Shown: positions 25,239-33,586 of the stretch, piece after piece
Position numbering within the stretch: the stretch's first letter is position 1
Layout of the letters: the number at the start of each line of letters is the position of its first letter
NCBI RefSeq assembly: GCF_015999545.1
Contig: NZ_CP065546.1
Coordinates: 868,001 to 932,000, forward strand
Reading direction: 5' to 3'
Length of the DNA stretch: 64,000 nucleotides
DNA from: Lysinibacillus sp. JNUCC-52
Lineage (GTDB): Bacteria > Bacillota > Bacilli > Bacillales_A > Planococcaceae
Position numbers and translations under genes: made by a program
Notes under the pieces: model-generated
What the model saw: the letters and a program-made list of their open reading frames with translations, nothing else
Told to the model about the DNA's origin: nothing
The model's database searches: none

Positions 25239-27125
25239 TTATCCGTTTACGATTTCATCTAAGTACGACCATCTTTCTATTAGATGCTCATAATGTGCAT
25301 TCAGCTCATCTAGTTTAGCCGTTAACTCCTGTAATTTAGTAAAGTCAGCGCCAGCGCTTGCAATACCTTCTTCGGTTTCCATAATTGCAGTCTCTGTTTT
25401 TTCTATATCATCTGCAATGGTTTCCCATTCTTTTTGTTCTTTAAATGATAGTTTTTTCTTATCTGATTTCGGCTTCTCGACCTTCTGCTTGTCTGCTTTC
25501 GGTGCTTCCACCTTCACTGACGTTTGCTGCTCTCGCTTCTGTAAATAATCACTATAAATATCAAGTGACTCATCTACATGTCCTTGACCGTCTAAAACCC
25601 AAAGTTTTTTGGCAATACGATCGAGGAAGAAGCGATCGTGGGAAATTGTTATAACGACACCTGGGAAATGTTCGATAAAGTCCTCTAATACCCCAAGTGT
25701 TTCAATATCTAAGTCATTTGTTGGCTCATCCAGTAATAGCACATTTGGTTGCTCCATTAATAGTTTTAATAAGTGCAGACGCTTACGTTCCCCACCAGAT
25801 AACTTACCAATTGGTGTACCATGTGCATGTAATGGGAATAAAAAACGTTCCAGCATTTGCGCAGCGGAATAACGTATACCTTCTGCATCAGTAATATCAT
25901 TTGACGCTTCGCGAATATATTCTATCATGCGCTCATTTTCATTCATCTTCGGTAACGTTTGTTTAAAATGTGCCAGTTTTACAGTGGAACCGACATGAAT
26001 CTCTCCTTTGTCTGGCGACAGTTCACCAGCAAGCATGTTGAGTAAAGTCGATTTTCCAACACCATTGGCACCAATTATACCGATGCGATCACCTTGTTGC
26101 AGTAAAAACGTAAATTGTTCGACTATTTTTTGCGAACCGAAAGCCTTCGATATATTTTCTGCCTCTAATACTTTGCGTCCAAGTCGCGTTGTTGCTAAGC
26201 CCAATTCAAGAGAAACATCATCTGACTTGCGTTCTAAGTTATCTTCAAGTTGCTCGAAGCGCTGAATGCGAGCCTTTTGCTTTGTAGAACGTGCCTTCGC
26301 ACCACGACGAATCCATTTTAACTCTGAACGATAACGATTGCGGTCCTTTTGAGCTGAAGCTGCAGCCATTTCCTCACGAATTGCACGCGCCTCTAAAAAG
26401 TCTCCATAGTTCCCTGTATGGCGATATAACGTTTGGTCTGCTATTTCATAAATATGCGTCGACAATTCATCTAAGAAATAACGATCATGGGTAATGAAAA
26501 TTACAGCACCTTTTAAGCGCATTACCATTTCCTGTAGCCATTCTGTTGACTGTACATCTAGATGGTTGGTCGGCTCATCCAATAAATAAAGGTCTGCTGG
26601 TTCAATTAACACTTTCGCTAGAGCGACACGTTTTTGTTGACCGCCTGAAAGGGTTAACACTTCCTTATCGAACATTTCAATGCCTAGCTTTGTTAGGGCC
26701 GTTTTTGCAAGTGCATTGACGTCCCAAGCTTGCTCCTCGTCCATACGCTGCTGTAAGCTAAACAATGTTTTTTGTAAGCTTTCGGATGTAGGATTTAATG
26801 CGAGTGCCGCAACCGTCTCTTCGTATTGGCGATTGAGTTGTAAAACAGGAGAATCACCCGCAAACACTGCCTGTAGTACCGTTTCGCCACTATTAAATGT
26901 AGGCTCTTGGGGTAAATAAGCAATACGATACTTATTAGGACGATCAATATCTATTGTATCCGCCTCGATTTGACCAGCTAAAATAGATAACAACGTCGAC
27001 TTACCTGTCCCATTAATACCGATCAGACCTGCGCGTTCCCCTTCATAGATAGTAAACTCGATATTTTGAAAGAGCGTTTTATCGCCCACTGTCTTCGTTA
27101 AATTTTGTACGATTAAATGACTCAT
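25239..27125 (-). CDS. yfmR: ABC-F ATPase, YfmR/Uup group
   Basis: The 628-residue protein carries two ABC cassettes without membrane spans: Walker A GINGTGKST (36-44) and GANGVGKST (about 354-362), signatures LSGGQQKR and LSGGERKR, and two LLDEPTNHLD/LLDEPTNDLD Walker B motifs. The inter-domain arm contains KARIQRFEQLED. The C terminus (about 555-628) is a charged coiled coil as in Uup/YfmR. YfmR-type ABC-F proteins act at the ribosome and help resolve stalls in parallel with EF-P. It overlaps the ypgQ stop by a base, so the genes are coupled. Confidence 0.9.
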   Translation of the reverse strand: MSHLIVQNLTKTVGDKTLFQNIEFTIYEGERAGLIGINGTGKSTLLSILAGQIEADTIDIDRPNKYRIAYLPQEPTFNSGETVLQAVFAGDSPVLQLNRQYEETVAALALNPTSESLQKTLFSLQQRMDEEQAWDVNALAKTALTKLGIEMFDKEVLTLSGGQQKRVALAKVLIEPADLYLLDEPTNHLDVQSTEWLQEMVMRLKGAVIFITHDRYFLDELSTHIYEIADQTLYRHTGNYGDFLEARAIREEMAAASAQKDRNRYRSELKWIRRGAKARSTKQKARIQRFEQLEDNLERKSDDVSLELGLATTRLGRKVLEAENISKAFGSQKIVEQFTFLLQQGDRIGIIGANGVGKSTLLNMLAGELSPDKGEIHVGSTVKLAHFKQTLPKMNENERMIEYIREASNDITDAEGIRYSAAQMLERFLFPLHAHGTPIGKLSGGERKRLHLLKLLMEQPNVLLLDEPTNDLDIETLGVLEDFIEHFPGVVITISHDRFFLDRIAKKLWVLDGQGHVDESLDIYSDYLQKREQQTSVKVEAPKADKQKVEKPKSDKKKLSFKEQKEWETIADDIEKTETAIMETEEGIASAGADFTKLQELTAKLDELNAHYEHLIERWSYLDEIVNG

Positions 27126-27745
27126 TATGCTTTTCCATCTCTTTCATTTTGTAATTGCTCTAAAAAGCATACCATAAATTGATGGCGTTCCTTAGCCATT
27201 TGCTTACCTTTGTCGGTCGTCATTAATTCTTTTAATAATAAAAGCTTCTCGTAAAAATGAGTGACAGACGACGTATTTTTACTACGATAATCTTCCTCAG
27301 ACATCGTTGTTCTTGCTTCCTCTGTGTCATCATATAATTTCCGACCTTTAGCACCACCATAAGCAAATGTCCTCGCTATTCCAATCGCTCCTATTGCGTC
27401 TAAACGATCCGCGTCACGTACAATTTTCGCTTCAATAGAAGTAGCCTCCAGCTCATTACCACCATTAAATGACACTTGTGCGATGCAATCACGAATATGT
27501 TGTTTTTTTGCTTCACTTATATTCAAATCGTTAATCAACAGGTCTTCTTGCTCTTTACTATCCGTATACTTTTTATCACTGACATCATGCAAAAGCACCG
27601 CCATTTTTACAACTTCTGCATCTGCATTAGGCTCTGTATGTAAAATCGCTAACGCATTTTGATAAACACGTTCTATATGTTGAAAGTCATGACTTGCATC
27701 AAATTGCTCATATATGCTACGTACTTTGTTCTTTAACTCATTCAT
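27125..27745 (-). CDS. ypgQ: HD-domain nucleotide pyrophosphohydrolase, YpgQ-like
   Basis: The 206-residue protein is an HD-superfamily metal hydrolase: HDFQH near residues 19-23, the HD pair in LLHDVSDKKY (about 52-61), and RDADRLDAIGAIGIART (about 108-124). Length and motifs match B. subtilis YpgQ (about 205 residues), reported to hydrolyse (deoxy)nucleoside triphosphates to monophosphates. It is the first gene of a three-gene unit with yfmR and cvfC. Its ATG has only a weak AAAGGACT site. Confidence 0.85.
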   Translation of the reverse strand: MNELKNKVRSIYEQFDASHDFQHIERVYQNALAILHTEPNADAEVVKMAVLLHDVSDKKYTDSKEQEDLLINDLNISEAKKQHIRDCIAQVSFNGGNELEATSIEAKIVRDADRLDAIGAIGIARTFAYGGAKGRKLYDDTEEARTTMSEEDYRSKNTSSVTHFYEKLLLLKELMTTDKGKQMAKERHQFMVCFLEQLQNERDGKA

Positions 27746-28405
27746 ATTAATACTCAGTCCTTTCTCTTTGCCTATTATACTGTATTGCTTTGTGAAGTGT
27801 AACGATGTCGCCTTCTATATTGGAAAACAAATAAAAAAATACATATCAATTGACTAATTATTCAGAATATTGTAGGATAAAAATACAGAACAAACTTTAT
27901 TGTTCTGTAAGCTCACAATTTGCGTAGTGTACAAAAACTATGTGTTTTACAATTTTAAACAACTTCAGCGGGCATACAATTGAATACTGTTTTGCAATGA
28001 AATGCGTATAGTGTAACCGATCATCTTCAATTAAAAGTGAACACTTTCCCTAAATTTTAAAGTTTGTTAACCCGCATAGTAGCTGTACAATACAAAAATG
28101 TGAACAACCAGTTAGTTTTGTTTTCGCGACCACGAAGGCTTTTACCAAATGTAGCAAGTTATTATGGATTTTTCATTAAACGATGTTACCTTCTTTTACA
28201 ATGTTGAACGTAACTTCTCCCTTAATGATTAATGTATAGCCAACAATGCAATCATTTTGCGAAAGGCCGCTTTATTGGAGTCGTGTTAACAATATTCGAT
28301 AATTCATTGAAATAACGAAAGTTCATTTAAGCCATGAGTAAGAATACGTTATGAAGGAAGTAGGAAAGAAATTGATCGTATGTAATACCCTCCCGCTGAA
28401 GGAAC
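27746..28405. other. 660-bp region without a confident gene
   Basis: No frame has recognisable homology. A minus-strand hairpin with a T run lies at 27880-27908. A 48-codon minus-strand frame ends with its TAA inside that hairpin; it lacks a start with a ribosome binding site and looks like decayed coding or chance. I see no tRNA or known riboswitch here. Confidence 0.5.
27880..27908 (-). terminator. Minus-strand intrinsic terminator with no assigned gene
   Basis: ACAGAACAA (27885-27893) pairs with TTGTTCTGT (27900-27908), with a 6-nt loop; on the minus strand it is followed by ATTTTTATCC. The nearest upstream minus-strand gene already has its own terminator at 28406-28448. Confidence 0.55.
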
Positions 28406-28448
28406 AATAAAAGCTGCCCATCTTGAAGAGATGTAGGCAGCTTTTATT
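28406..28448 (-). terminator. Terminator of the hydantoinase-type operon
   Basis: An outer 12-bp stem (28407-28418 with 28436-28447) and an inner CATCT/AGATG stem form one hairpin flanked by A- and T-rich sequence, 30 bp after the DUF917 gene. Confidence 0.8.
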
Positions 28449-28477
28449 AATTAGATTGCTTTCTTGCTAATTTATTT

Positions 28478-29527
28478 TTATAAATCCTTACCAATCACCG
28501 CATCAATTTCCTGTAACAGCTCAGCATTTTTCATCGTTGAGCTTAAATTTAACTGGCTTTGATCAACTTGGATAACTGCTATATGCATGCCTTCTTTAAT
28601 GCTTGCACTTGGTACAGGTACCATCCCTTCAATATCAAATGTCATGATTAAATCTGGAAATCTCGATTGGATGGTCCCTGCCTTTGATAATGTCATATAT
28701 TCATTCCAAAAAGTTAACTCAACATCCTCAACAGTTAAGCTACCGACATCAAAGCCATTTTCCCTTATCAGAGTAAAATCCTTTACTGTTCCAGATACGA
28801 TATGCTCGCCATTTAACAGATGAATAATATTATCTAATTTTTCATCCATTGTTCGCCCAATTAGGAAGCTATACCCGAGCTCAATCGCGGCAGATATTGC
28901 ATTTGGTGCACCATGTTCTGTTAAATAGCCTATTGTTATTGGATTACGTGTCACCGCTACCATTCCTCCAGCTAGAATAGAAGCATGACGAACTGTCTTT
29001 GCGGTGTTTTGTAAATTACCTTCAGCTAAGCCTTGAATAGCGAAATCATTTTTTCCACCTGCATAAAATTGAACAGATTGATAATCTTGTTGTTCATGTA
29101 GATTTAGGGAACCCATTATAGCAGTAGGGTGAGCCCGTCCATTACAAGGGGCATCAATGACTGGTACGTTCAGTAATGCCGATTGTAACCAACCATTGAT
29201 TGTCGTTATGGCACCATTTTCATTCGTAATAATTCCTTTTAATCGATGACCCATATACGCATTCATCTGTTGATAGCTCCAGCAAAGCTGTTCATTAGAT
29301 ACATATTGTTCTTCTGCTGAAGGTGCACCAACCATTGCAACGCAGGCTACTAAATCTTCATGGTTTAATGCCGTTATATCGATAAGTTGAGGGTTTCCTG
29401 AAGCGAAAATCTCCTCCAGTAACTTTAAACCTTCCGCAAGGAGGCCGCCACCACCGCCTCCAAGTATTGCACCTCCATAAACAGCAGCTAAACCATCCTT
29501 ATACGTTAACACCCTTCCCATGCGCAC
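28478..29527 (-). CDS. DUF917 domain protein
   Basis: The 349-residue protein has DUF917 features: the N-terminal GGAILGGGGGGLLAEGLKLL run (residues about 18-37), CVAMVGAPSAEEQ, an NGWLQSALLNVPVIDAPCNGRAHPTAIMGSLNL central block and a C-terminal beta-rich part with VPVPSASIKEGMHIAVIQV. DUF917 proteins are usually encoded beside HyuA/HyuB hydantoinases; one branch has been described as S-methyl thiohydantoin desulfurase. Activity here is unknown. It is the last gene of the operon, 10 bp after the OPT transporter. Confidence 0.85.
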   Translation of the reverse strand: MRMGRVLTYKDGLAAVYGGAILGGGGGGLLAEGLKLLEEIFASGNPQLIDITALNHEDLVACVAMVGAPSAEEQYVSNEQLCWSYQQMNAYMGHRLKGIITNENGAITTINGWLQSALLNVPVIDAPCNGRAHPTAIMGSLNLHEQQDYQSVQFYAGGKNDFAIQGLAEGNLQNTAKTVRHASILAGGMVAVTRNPITIGYLTEHGAPNAISAAIELGYSFLIGRTMDEKLDNIIHLLNGEHIVSGTVKDFTLIRENGFDVGSLTVEDVELTFWNEYMTLSKAGTIQSRFPDLIMTFDIEGMVPVPSASIKEGMHIAVIQVDQSQLNLSSTMKNAELLQEIDAVIGKDL

Positions 29528-29537
29528 TTACCCCTTT

Positions 29538-31112
29538 CTATTTTCCTATTTTCAGAATAGAAGAGAAGAAGCTATATAAAGCGTCTCCAGCAATAACACC
29601 TGCTGCAAATACAGTCATTTCAGATTCTTTCTTACCTTTTGTCATATAGGTGAAAATCACACGAAGGATAATACCTACTAATACTGCCCAACCAGCTATC
29701 GGATTGATTAGTAATAAACCAGTCGCAAACAGAATACCCATTTGTCTCTTTGAACCGCCAATTAATTGAATCAATGCCCCAGGAATCGACCAGATTAATA
29801 GCTGTTTTGCTACATCTCCAGTCACTCCGGATTGGATAGTGGCTGCATAGACATGGTTAACTGGTGCTACTAAACCTTGTGCAAAATACGATTGATATGA
29901 AAGTAAAACTACGACTGCAGAAATTGAAAATGCTAGCATCCCAGCAATCATTTGCTGTTTACGCCCTTCTTTTTCTAATACAGGATCACTGCCATTTCCA
30001 CGTAAAATAAAACCTGTTTTCAAGTCATAGCCCATATCTGCAAATGCTACCCCTGTTGCCGCACTAAAGCCAGCTAACAAAGCAAGAGCAGGTGCTGGGA
30101 AACCAATTAATATTCCGACAATTAGTGTGATAAACGCCACTGCAAATGCAGGGAACCAGCCTGCATGCATTGCAGCAATCCCAACGATAAGTTCATGAAC
30201 AAATGCTGCAATTGTTGCGAAAATGATAAAGCCGATTAGCATGCCAAAAGACATATGTGAAATCATACCGCCTATTAAAGCAATTAATAATGCAATCGCT
30301 AAATAAGCAATAAAACCTACACCAAAACCTTGTCGAATTTCTTTTTGGTCTTTCGAATAGATTAATTCTTCTGACTCTTTAGTTGCTCTTTTACTTAGCA
30401 AAGTAAAAGCAACCTGGAAAAGGGCTACAATACCCGCTCCAATCATAATGCCATGTGGAATGTAATATTCATTCAAATCGACATTAAATAATTGAACCGA
30501 ATAACCTCTTAGTAAAAGACCAATTCCAAACATCGTAAGCGCCCAAATATTTCCGATAAATGCTACCCCGAAAGCTGACATTGGAATTTTAAGAATAGAC
30601 CCCACTATACCGATTAACACACCGCCAATTAAAACCTTTGCATTTTTACCGCCTTTATCACCAGCTTTAATAGCCTCTGCTGTTGCAATCCCTGGCGGCC
30701 AGGTACCTGTTGCGGGGAAAATCTTTGTATCAAAAAATTTATATAATAATAAAGCATCCACAAACATCGCTAATATAACACCAATAAACAATGGCAAAAC
30801 TAAATTTTCATAACCTAAAACATACGGAATACCAATTGGCAACATTAGACTACTCGCTGCACTAAACGTAGCCGAAGATATTGCTGTCTGTATAATATTT
30901 TGTCTATGCACGGATTTAAATGCAATTAGCTTGCCAATCGGAATTCTTCCTAAAATCATCGCAAATATCGCACCAATGATTGATGTATTAGCTGAAATAC
31001 CTAAAGTCGTAATTAGCTGTATCCCAATAATTGCCCCTACAACAGATGTTAAGACAATCATTAGTAAAGTTACAGGCTCCAAAGCCCGCGGATGTAATAC
31101 TTTATTATTCAT
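29538..31112 (-). CDS. OPT family oligopeptide transporter
   Basis: From the ATG at 31112 the protein has 524 residues and about 12-14 hydrophobic segments. Motifs such as FPATGTWPPGIATAEAIKAGDKGGKNAKVL (about 152-181) and NEYYIPHGIMIGAGIVALFQ fit the prokaryotic OPT group. OPT carriers take up peptides or metal chelates with protons. An upstream in-frame extension to 31172 would overlap the IclR gene and lacks a ribosome binding site. Between the IclR and DUF917 genes, it probably imports the compound processed by the Hyu proteins. Confidence 0.85.
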   Translation of the reverse strand: MNNKVLHPRALEPVTLLMIVLTSVVGAIIGIQLITTLGISANTSIIGAIFAMILGRIPIGKLIAFKSVHRQNIIQTAISSATFSAASSLMLPIGIPYVLGYENLVLPLFIGVILAMFVDALLLYKFFDTKIFPATGTWPPGIATAEAIKAGDKGGKNAKVLIGGVLIGIVGSILKIPMSAFGVAFIGNIWALTMFGIGLLLRGYSVQLFNVDLNEYYIPHGIMIGAGIVALFQVAFTLLSKRATKESEELIYSKDQKEIRQGFGVGFIAYLAIALLIALIGGMISHMSFGMLIGFIIFATIAAFVHELIVGIAAMHAGWFPAFAVAFITLIVGILIGFPAPALALLAGFSAATGVAFADMGYDLKTGFILRGNGSDPVLEKEGRKQQMIAGMLAFSISAVVVLLSYQSYFAQGLVAPVNHVYAATIQSGVTGDVAKQLLIWSIPGALIQLIGGSKRQMGILFATGLLLINPIAGWAVLVGIILRVIFTYMTKGKKESEMTVFAAGVIAGDALYSFFSSILKIGK

Positions 31113-31134
31113 AGTGTCAGGTCCCCTATTGTTG

Positions 31135-31887
31135 TTATAGTTTAGATATGTGAGATTGAATTTGATGAGCAATTTTCACTAACTGTTCAAGCATGTATTT
31201 CTCCCTTTGATTGTCAATGTCATATACTAATCCAGAAATTGTTAGAGATGCCATGATTTCTTTCTTATAATTGAATAATGGTACACTTATACCAAAAGCA
31301 TGTTCATTGTACTCCCCGACAGTAACACACCACTTATTTTGTCGAATGGTTTGTAACTCCTCTTGTAAACTATCAAGAAGGTTTTTAAGCTCCTCTTCCG
31401 ACAGCTTTTCATGAAAATAGGCTAACAATTCAAGCTGCCTTTCTTTGTCTAAATAAGCAAACATAACTTTACAAGAAGCACCGACATAAAGCGGTGTTTT
31501 TGTACCTAAGGACACTGCATATTTTATATTCTTACTACTTTCAGCAATTTTTGTTGTGACACCATACTCGTTATCCATATAAGTTAGAAATACTGATTCA
31601 TTAATTTCACTTGCAAGACTTTGCATCAATTCATAAATTGTAAAGTGAGGGTCACTTGAGTTAGATAGCTTGTCATGAAATATAAACATTTTATAACCTA
31701 ATTTATATTTTTTTGTAGCTTCATCCTGTAATAAATACCCTGCTTCAGTAAATGTATTGATGGTTCTTTGCACAACACTTGTATGCAGTTTTGTCATGCG
31801 TGAAATTTCACGTACACCTAATGCGCCATCTGTAGTTGCAAAGCATTCTAGTATATCCAATGAATTTTTTAATGTCTTGACAGTCAT
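31135..31887 (-). CDS. IclR family transcriptional regulator
   Basis: The 250-residue protein has the N-terminal winged helix (residues about 5-65; GVREISRMTKLHTSVVQRTINTFTEAGYLLQD) and the IclR effector domain (about 80-245) with SVFLTYMDNEYGV, PLYVGASCKVMFAYL and EHAFGISVPLFNYKKEIMASLTISG. It probably senses the operon's substrate or product. It sits mid-operon between hyuB and the OPT gene. A candidate IclR operator, GGAAC-GCT-GTTCC, lies just before hyuA at 35652-35664. Confidence 0.92.
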   Translation of the reverse strand: MTVKTLKNSLDILECFATTDGALGVREISRMTKLHTSVVQRTINTFTEAGYLLQDEATKKYKLGYKMFIFHDKLSNSSDPHFTIYELMQSLASEINESVFLTYMDNEYGVTTKIAESSKNIKYAVSLGTKTPLYVGASCKVMFAYLDKERQLELLAYFHEKLSEEELKNLLDSLQEELQTIRQNKWCVTVGEYNEHAFGISVPLFNYKKEIMASLTISGLVYDIDNQREKYMLEQLVKIAHQIQSHISKL

Positions 31888-31903
31888 TTATATATTTCTC
31901 CTT

Positions 31904-33583
31904 TTATGCGTTTTCGTAGCCGTAACGGTTTTCAGCTACCTCTAAAGAAATATATCCATTTATTAGATCTTTTTCAATCGCTTTCGTACTTCGCTCTTGT
32001 GGATTGCCATAGCCACCCCCTGTTGCTGTGACAAGCTCAATACGATCGCCCTTCTGTAATTCATAATTGGCGAGTACTCCTACGGGTCCCACCTGTGTAC
32101 CATCTTTTTTATGAATAATTAAATAGTTATACGAGCCTTCCTCACCATCATTTAAGCCAAATGGTGCAAATTTATGTCTACCTAGGTTGACAGAAACCTT
32201 TTGACCATCATGATTAACGGTATAAACTCGGCGTACACCTAGGCCACCTCGATATTGCCCTGCACCAGCACCATCGCAGTTTAAGCTATATTCATCAATC
32301 TGAATTCCGTATTTTGTCTCTGCAACTTCTATAGGAAGATTATAAGTTTCCCCATCTCCCATACAATATTGTCCACTTTGCCCATCCTCATCATTTGACG
32401 CTCCCCAGCCACCTACTGAAGGCTCAACGATTAGGAAGGATTCATTATTTTCAGGATTTTTGCCTGTTAAGATAAATGTACATACCGACTGTAAATGCCC
32501 TGCTGATAATCTTTCTGGTAAATGAGGTGCAAGCGCCTTCCAAATTAAGTCTGCTGCTCCAATACGTGCTTCAAAGTTCATTGAAACTGGATGCGGACGT
32601 TTGGCTGAGACAATTGAATTATCATCTGTAAGAATTGTTAAGCGTTTAAAGACACCTTCATTAATCACGTCAATATCTCCAAGTAATGCTAAGAACATTA
32701 CACGAACACTCGCCATTAAACCAAATTGTGAACAGTTTACTGGCACATTCACAGCAGGGTGTGAGCCTCTAAAGTCACAAATAAATTCTTCATCGCTAAT
32801 CGTTACTTTCACTTGAATTGGATAAGGTCCTCCTTTTAATGGATCGCCTTCAATAAAGTCTTCTGCATAAAATTCACCTTTAGGTAGATGTTGAAGCTCA
32901 TACTCTACAATCTTTTCACCCTTGTCCAATAATTTTTGAATGGACAACTTCACCGATTCAGCACCGAATTTATGACAAAGTTCTGCAATCCTTTTTTCAC
33001 CTGTTTTTAATGCTGCTACTTGTGCAAACATATCTCCAATCGATAGCTCTGGTAGACGAACATTTGTAGAAATGATTTCATAAATGCCTTCATTGAGCTC
33101 GCCCTTTTGATAAAGCTTTACACCAGGTAGCTGAAGGCCTTCCTGATAAATTTCATTCGAATTACTTGTAAATGAACCAGGGTCCATCCCCCCTACTTCG
33201 GTCCAGTGAGCTTTATTTGCAGAATAAGCAATAATTTCACCATTATTGAAGATTGGTAAAACCAATCCTACATCTGATAAGTGAGAGCCTCCTCCAACAT
33301 AAGGGTCATTAATAATGATGACATCACCTTCGTTTAATTTTCTCCCATTATCATATTTTTCTATGACACGTTGAACCATTGGACTCAACATCCCAATAAA
33401 ACTTGTCACACCATTACCTTGGCTAATCAAATTACCATTGGCATCAGTTAAACCACAGGCATAATCTAAAACCTCATAGATAACGGGGCTCATAGATGAG
33501 CGAGCTAAAGCAACAAACATCTCATCTCCAATGGCCAGCAATGAATCCTGAATAATTTCTATAGCAAAAACATCTTTTTTCAT
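31904..33583 (-). CDS. hyuB: Hydantoinase B/oxoprolinase family protein
   Basis: The 559-residue protein follows the HyuB pattern: ATG then EIIQDSLLAIGDEMFVALARSSMSPVIYEVLDYACGL, VIIINDPYVGGGSHLSDVGLVLPIF (about 99-123), NFEARIGAADLIWKALAPHLPE and the glycine-rich GAGAGQYRGGLGVRRVY. The last part, YGNPQERSTKAIEKDLINGYIS, is typical of the family's C terminus. With HyuA it forms an ATP-dependent amidohydrolase of cyclic amides such as hydantoins or 5-oxoproline. Three bp separate it from hyuA. Confidence 0.93.
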   Translation of the reverse strand: MKKDVFAIEIIQDSLLAIGDEMFVALARSSMSPVIYEVLDYACGLTDANGNLISQGNGVTSFIGMLSPMVQRVIEKYDNGRKLNEGDVIIINDPYVGGGSHLSDVGLVLPIFNNGEIIAYSANKAHWTEVGGMDPGSFTSNSNEIYQEGLQLPGVKLYQKGELNEGIYEIISTNVRLPELSIGDMFAQVAALKTGEKRIAELCHKFGAESVKLSIQKLLDKGEKIVEYELQHLPKGEFYAEDFIEGDPLKGGPYPIQVKVTISDEEFICDFRGSHPAVNVPVNCSQFGLMASVRVMFLALLGDIDVINEGVFKRLTILTDDNSIVSAKRPHPVSMNFEARIGAADLIWKALAPHLPERLSAGHLQSVCTFILTGKNPENNESFLIVEPSVGGWGASNDEDGQSGQYCMGDGETYNLPIEVAETKYGIQIDEYSLNCDGAGAGQYRGGLGVRRVYTVNHDGQKVSVNLGRHKFAPFGLNDGEEGSYNYLIIHKKDGTQVGPVGVLANYELQKGDRIELVTATGGGYGNPQERSTKAIEKDLINGYISLEVAENRYGYENA

Positions 33584-33586
33584 GTG

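Noticed and set aside
31113-31172. N-terminal extension of the OPT transporter
   Set aside because: It overlaps the IclR gene and lacks a ribosome binding site; homology begins at the ATG at 31112.
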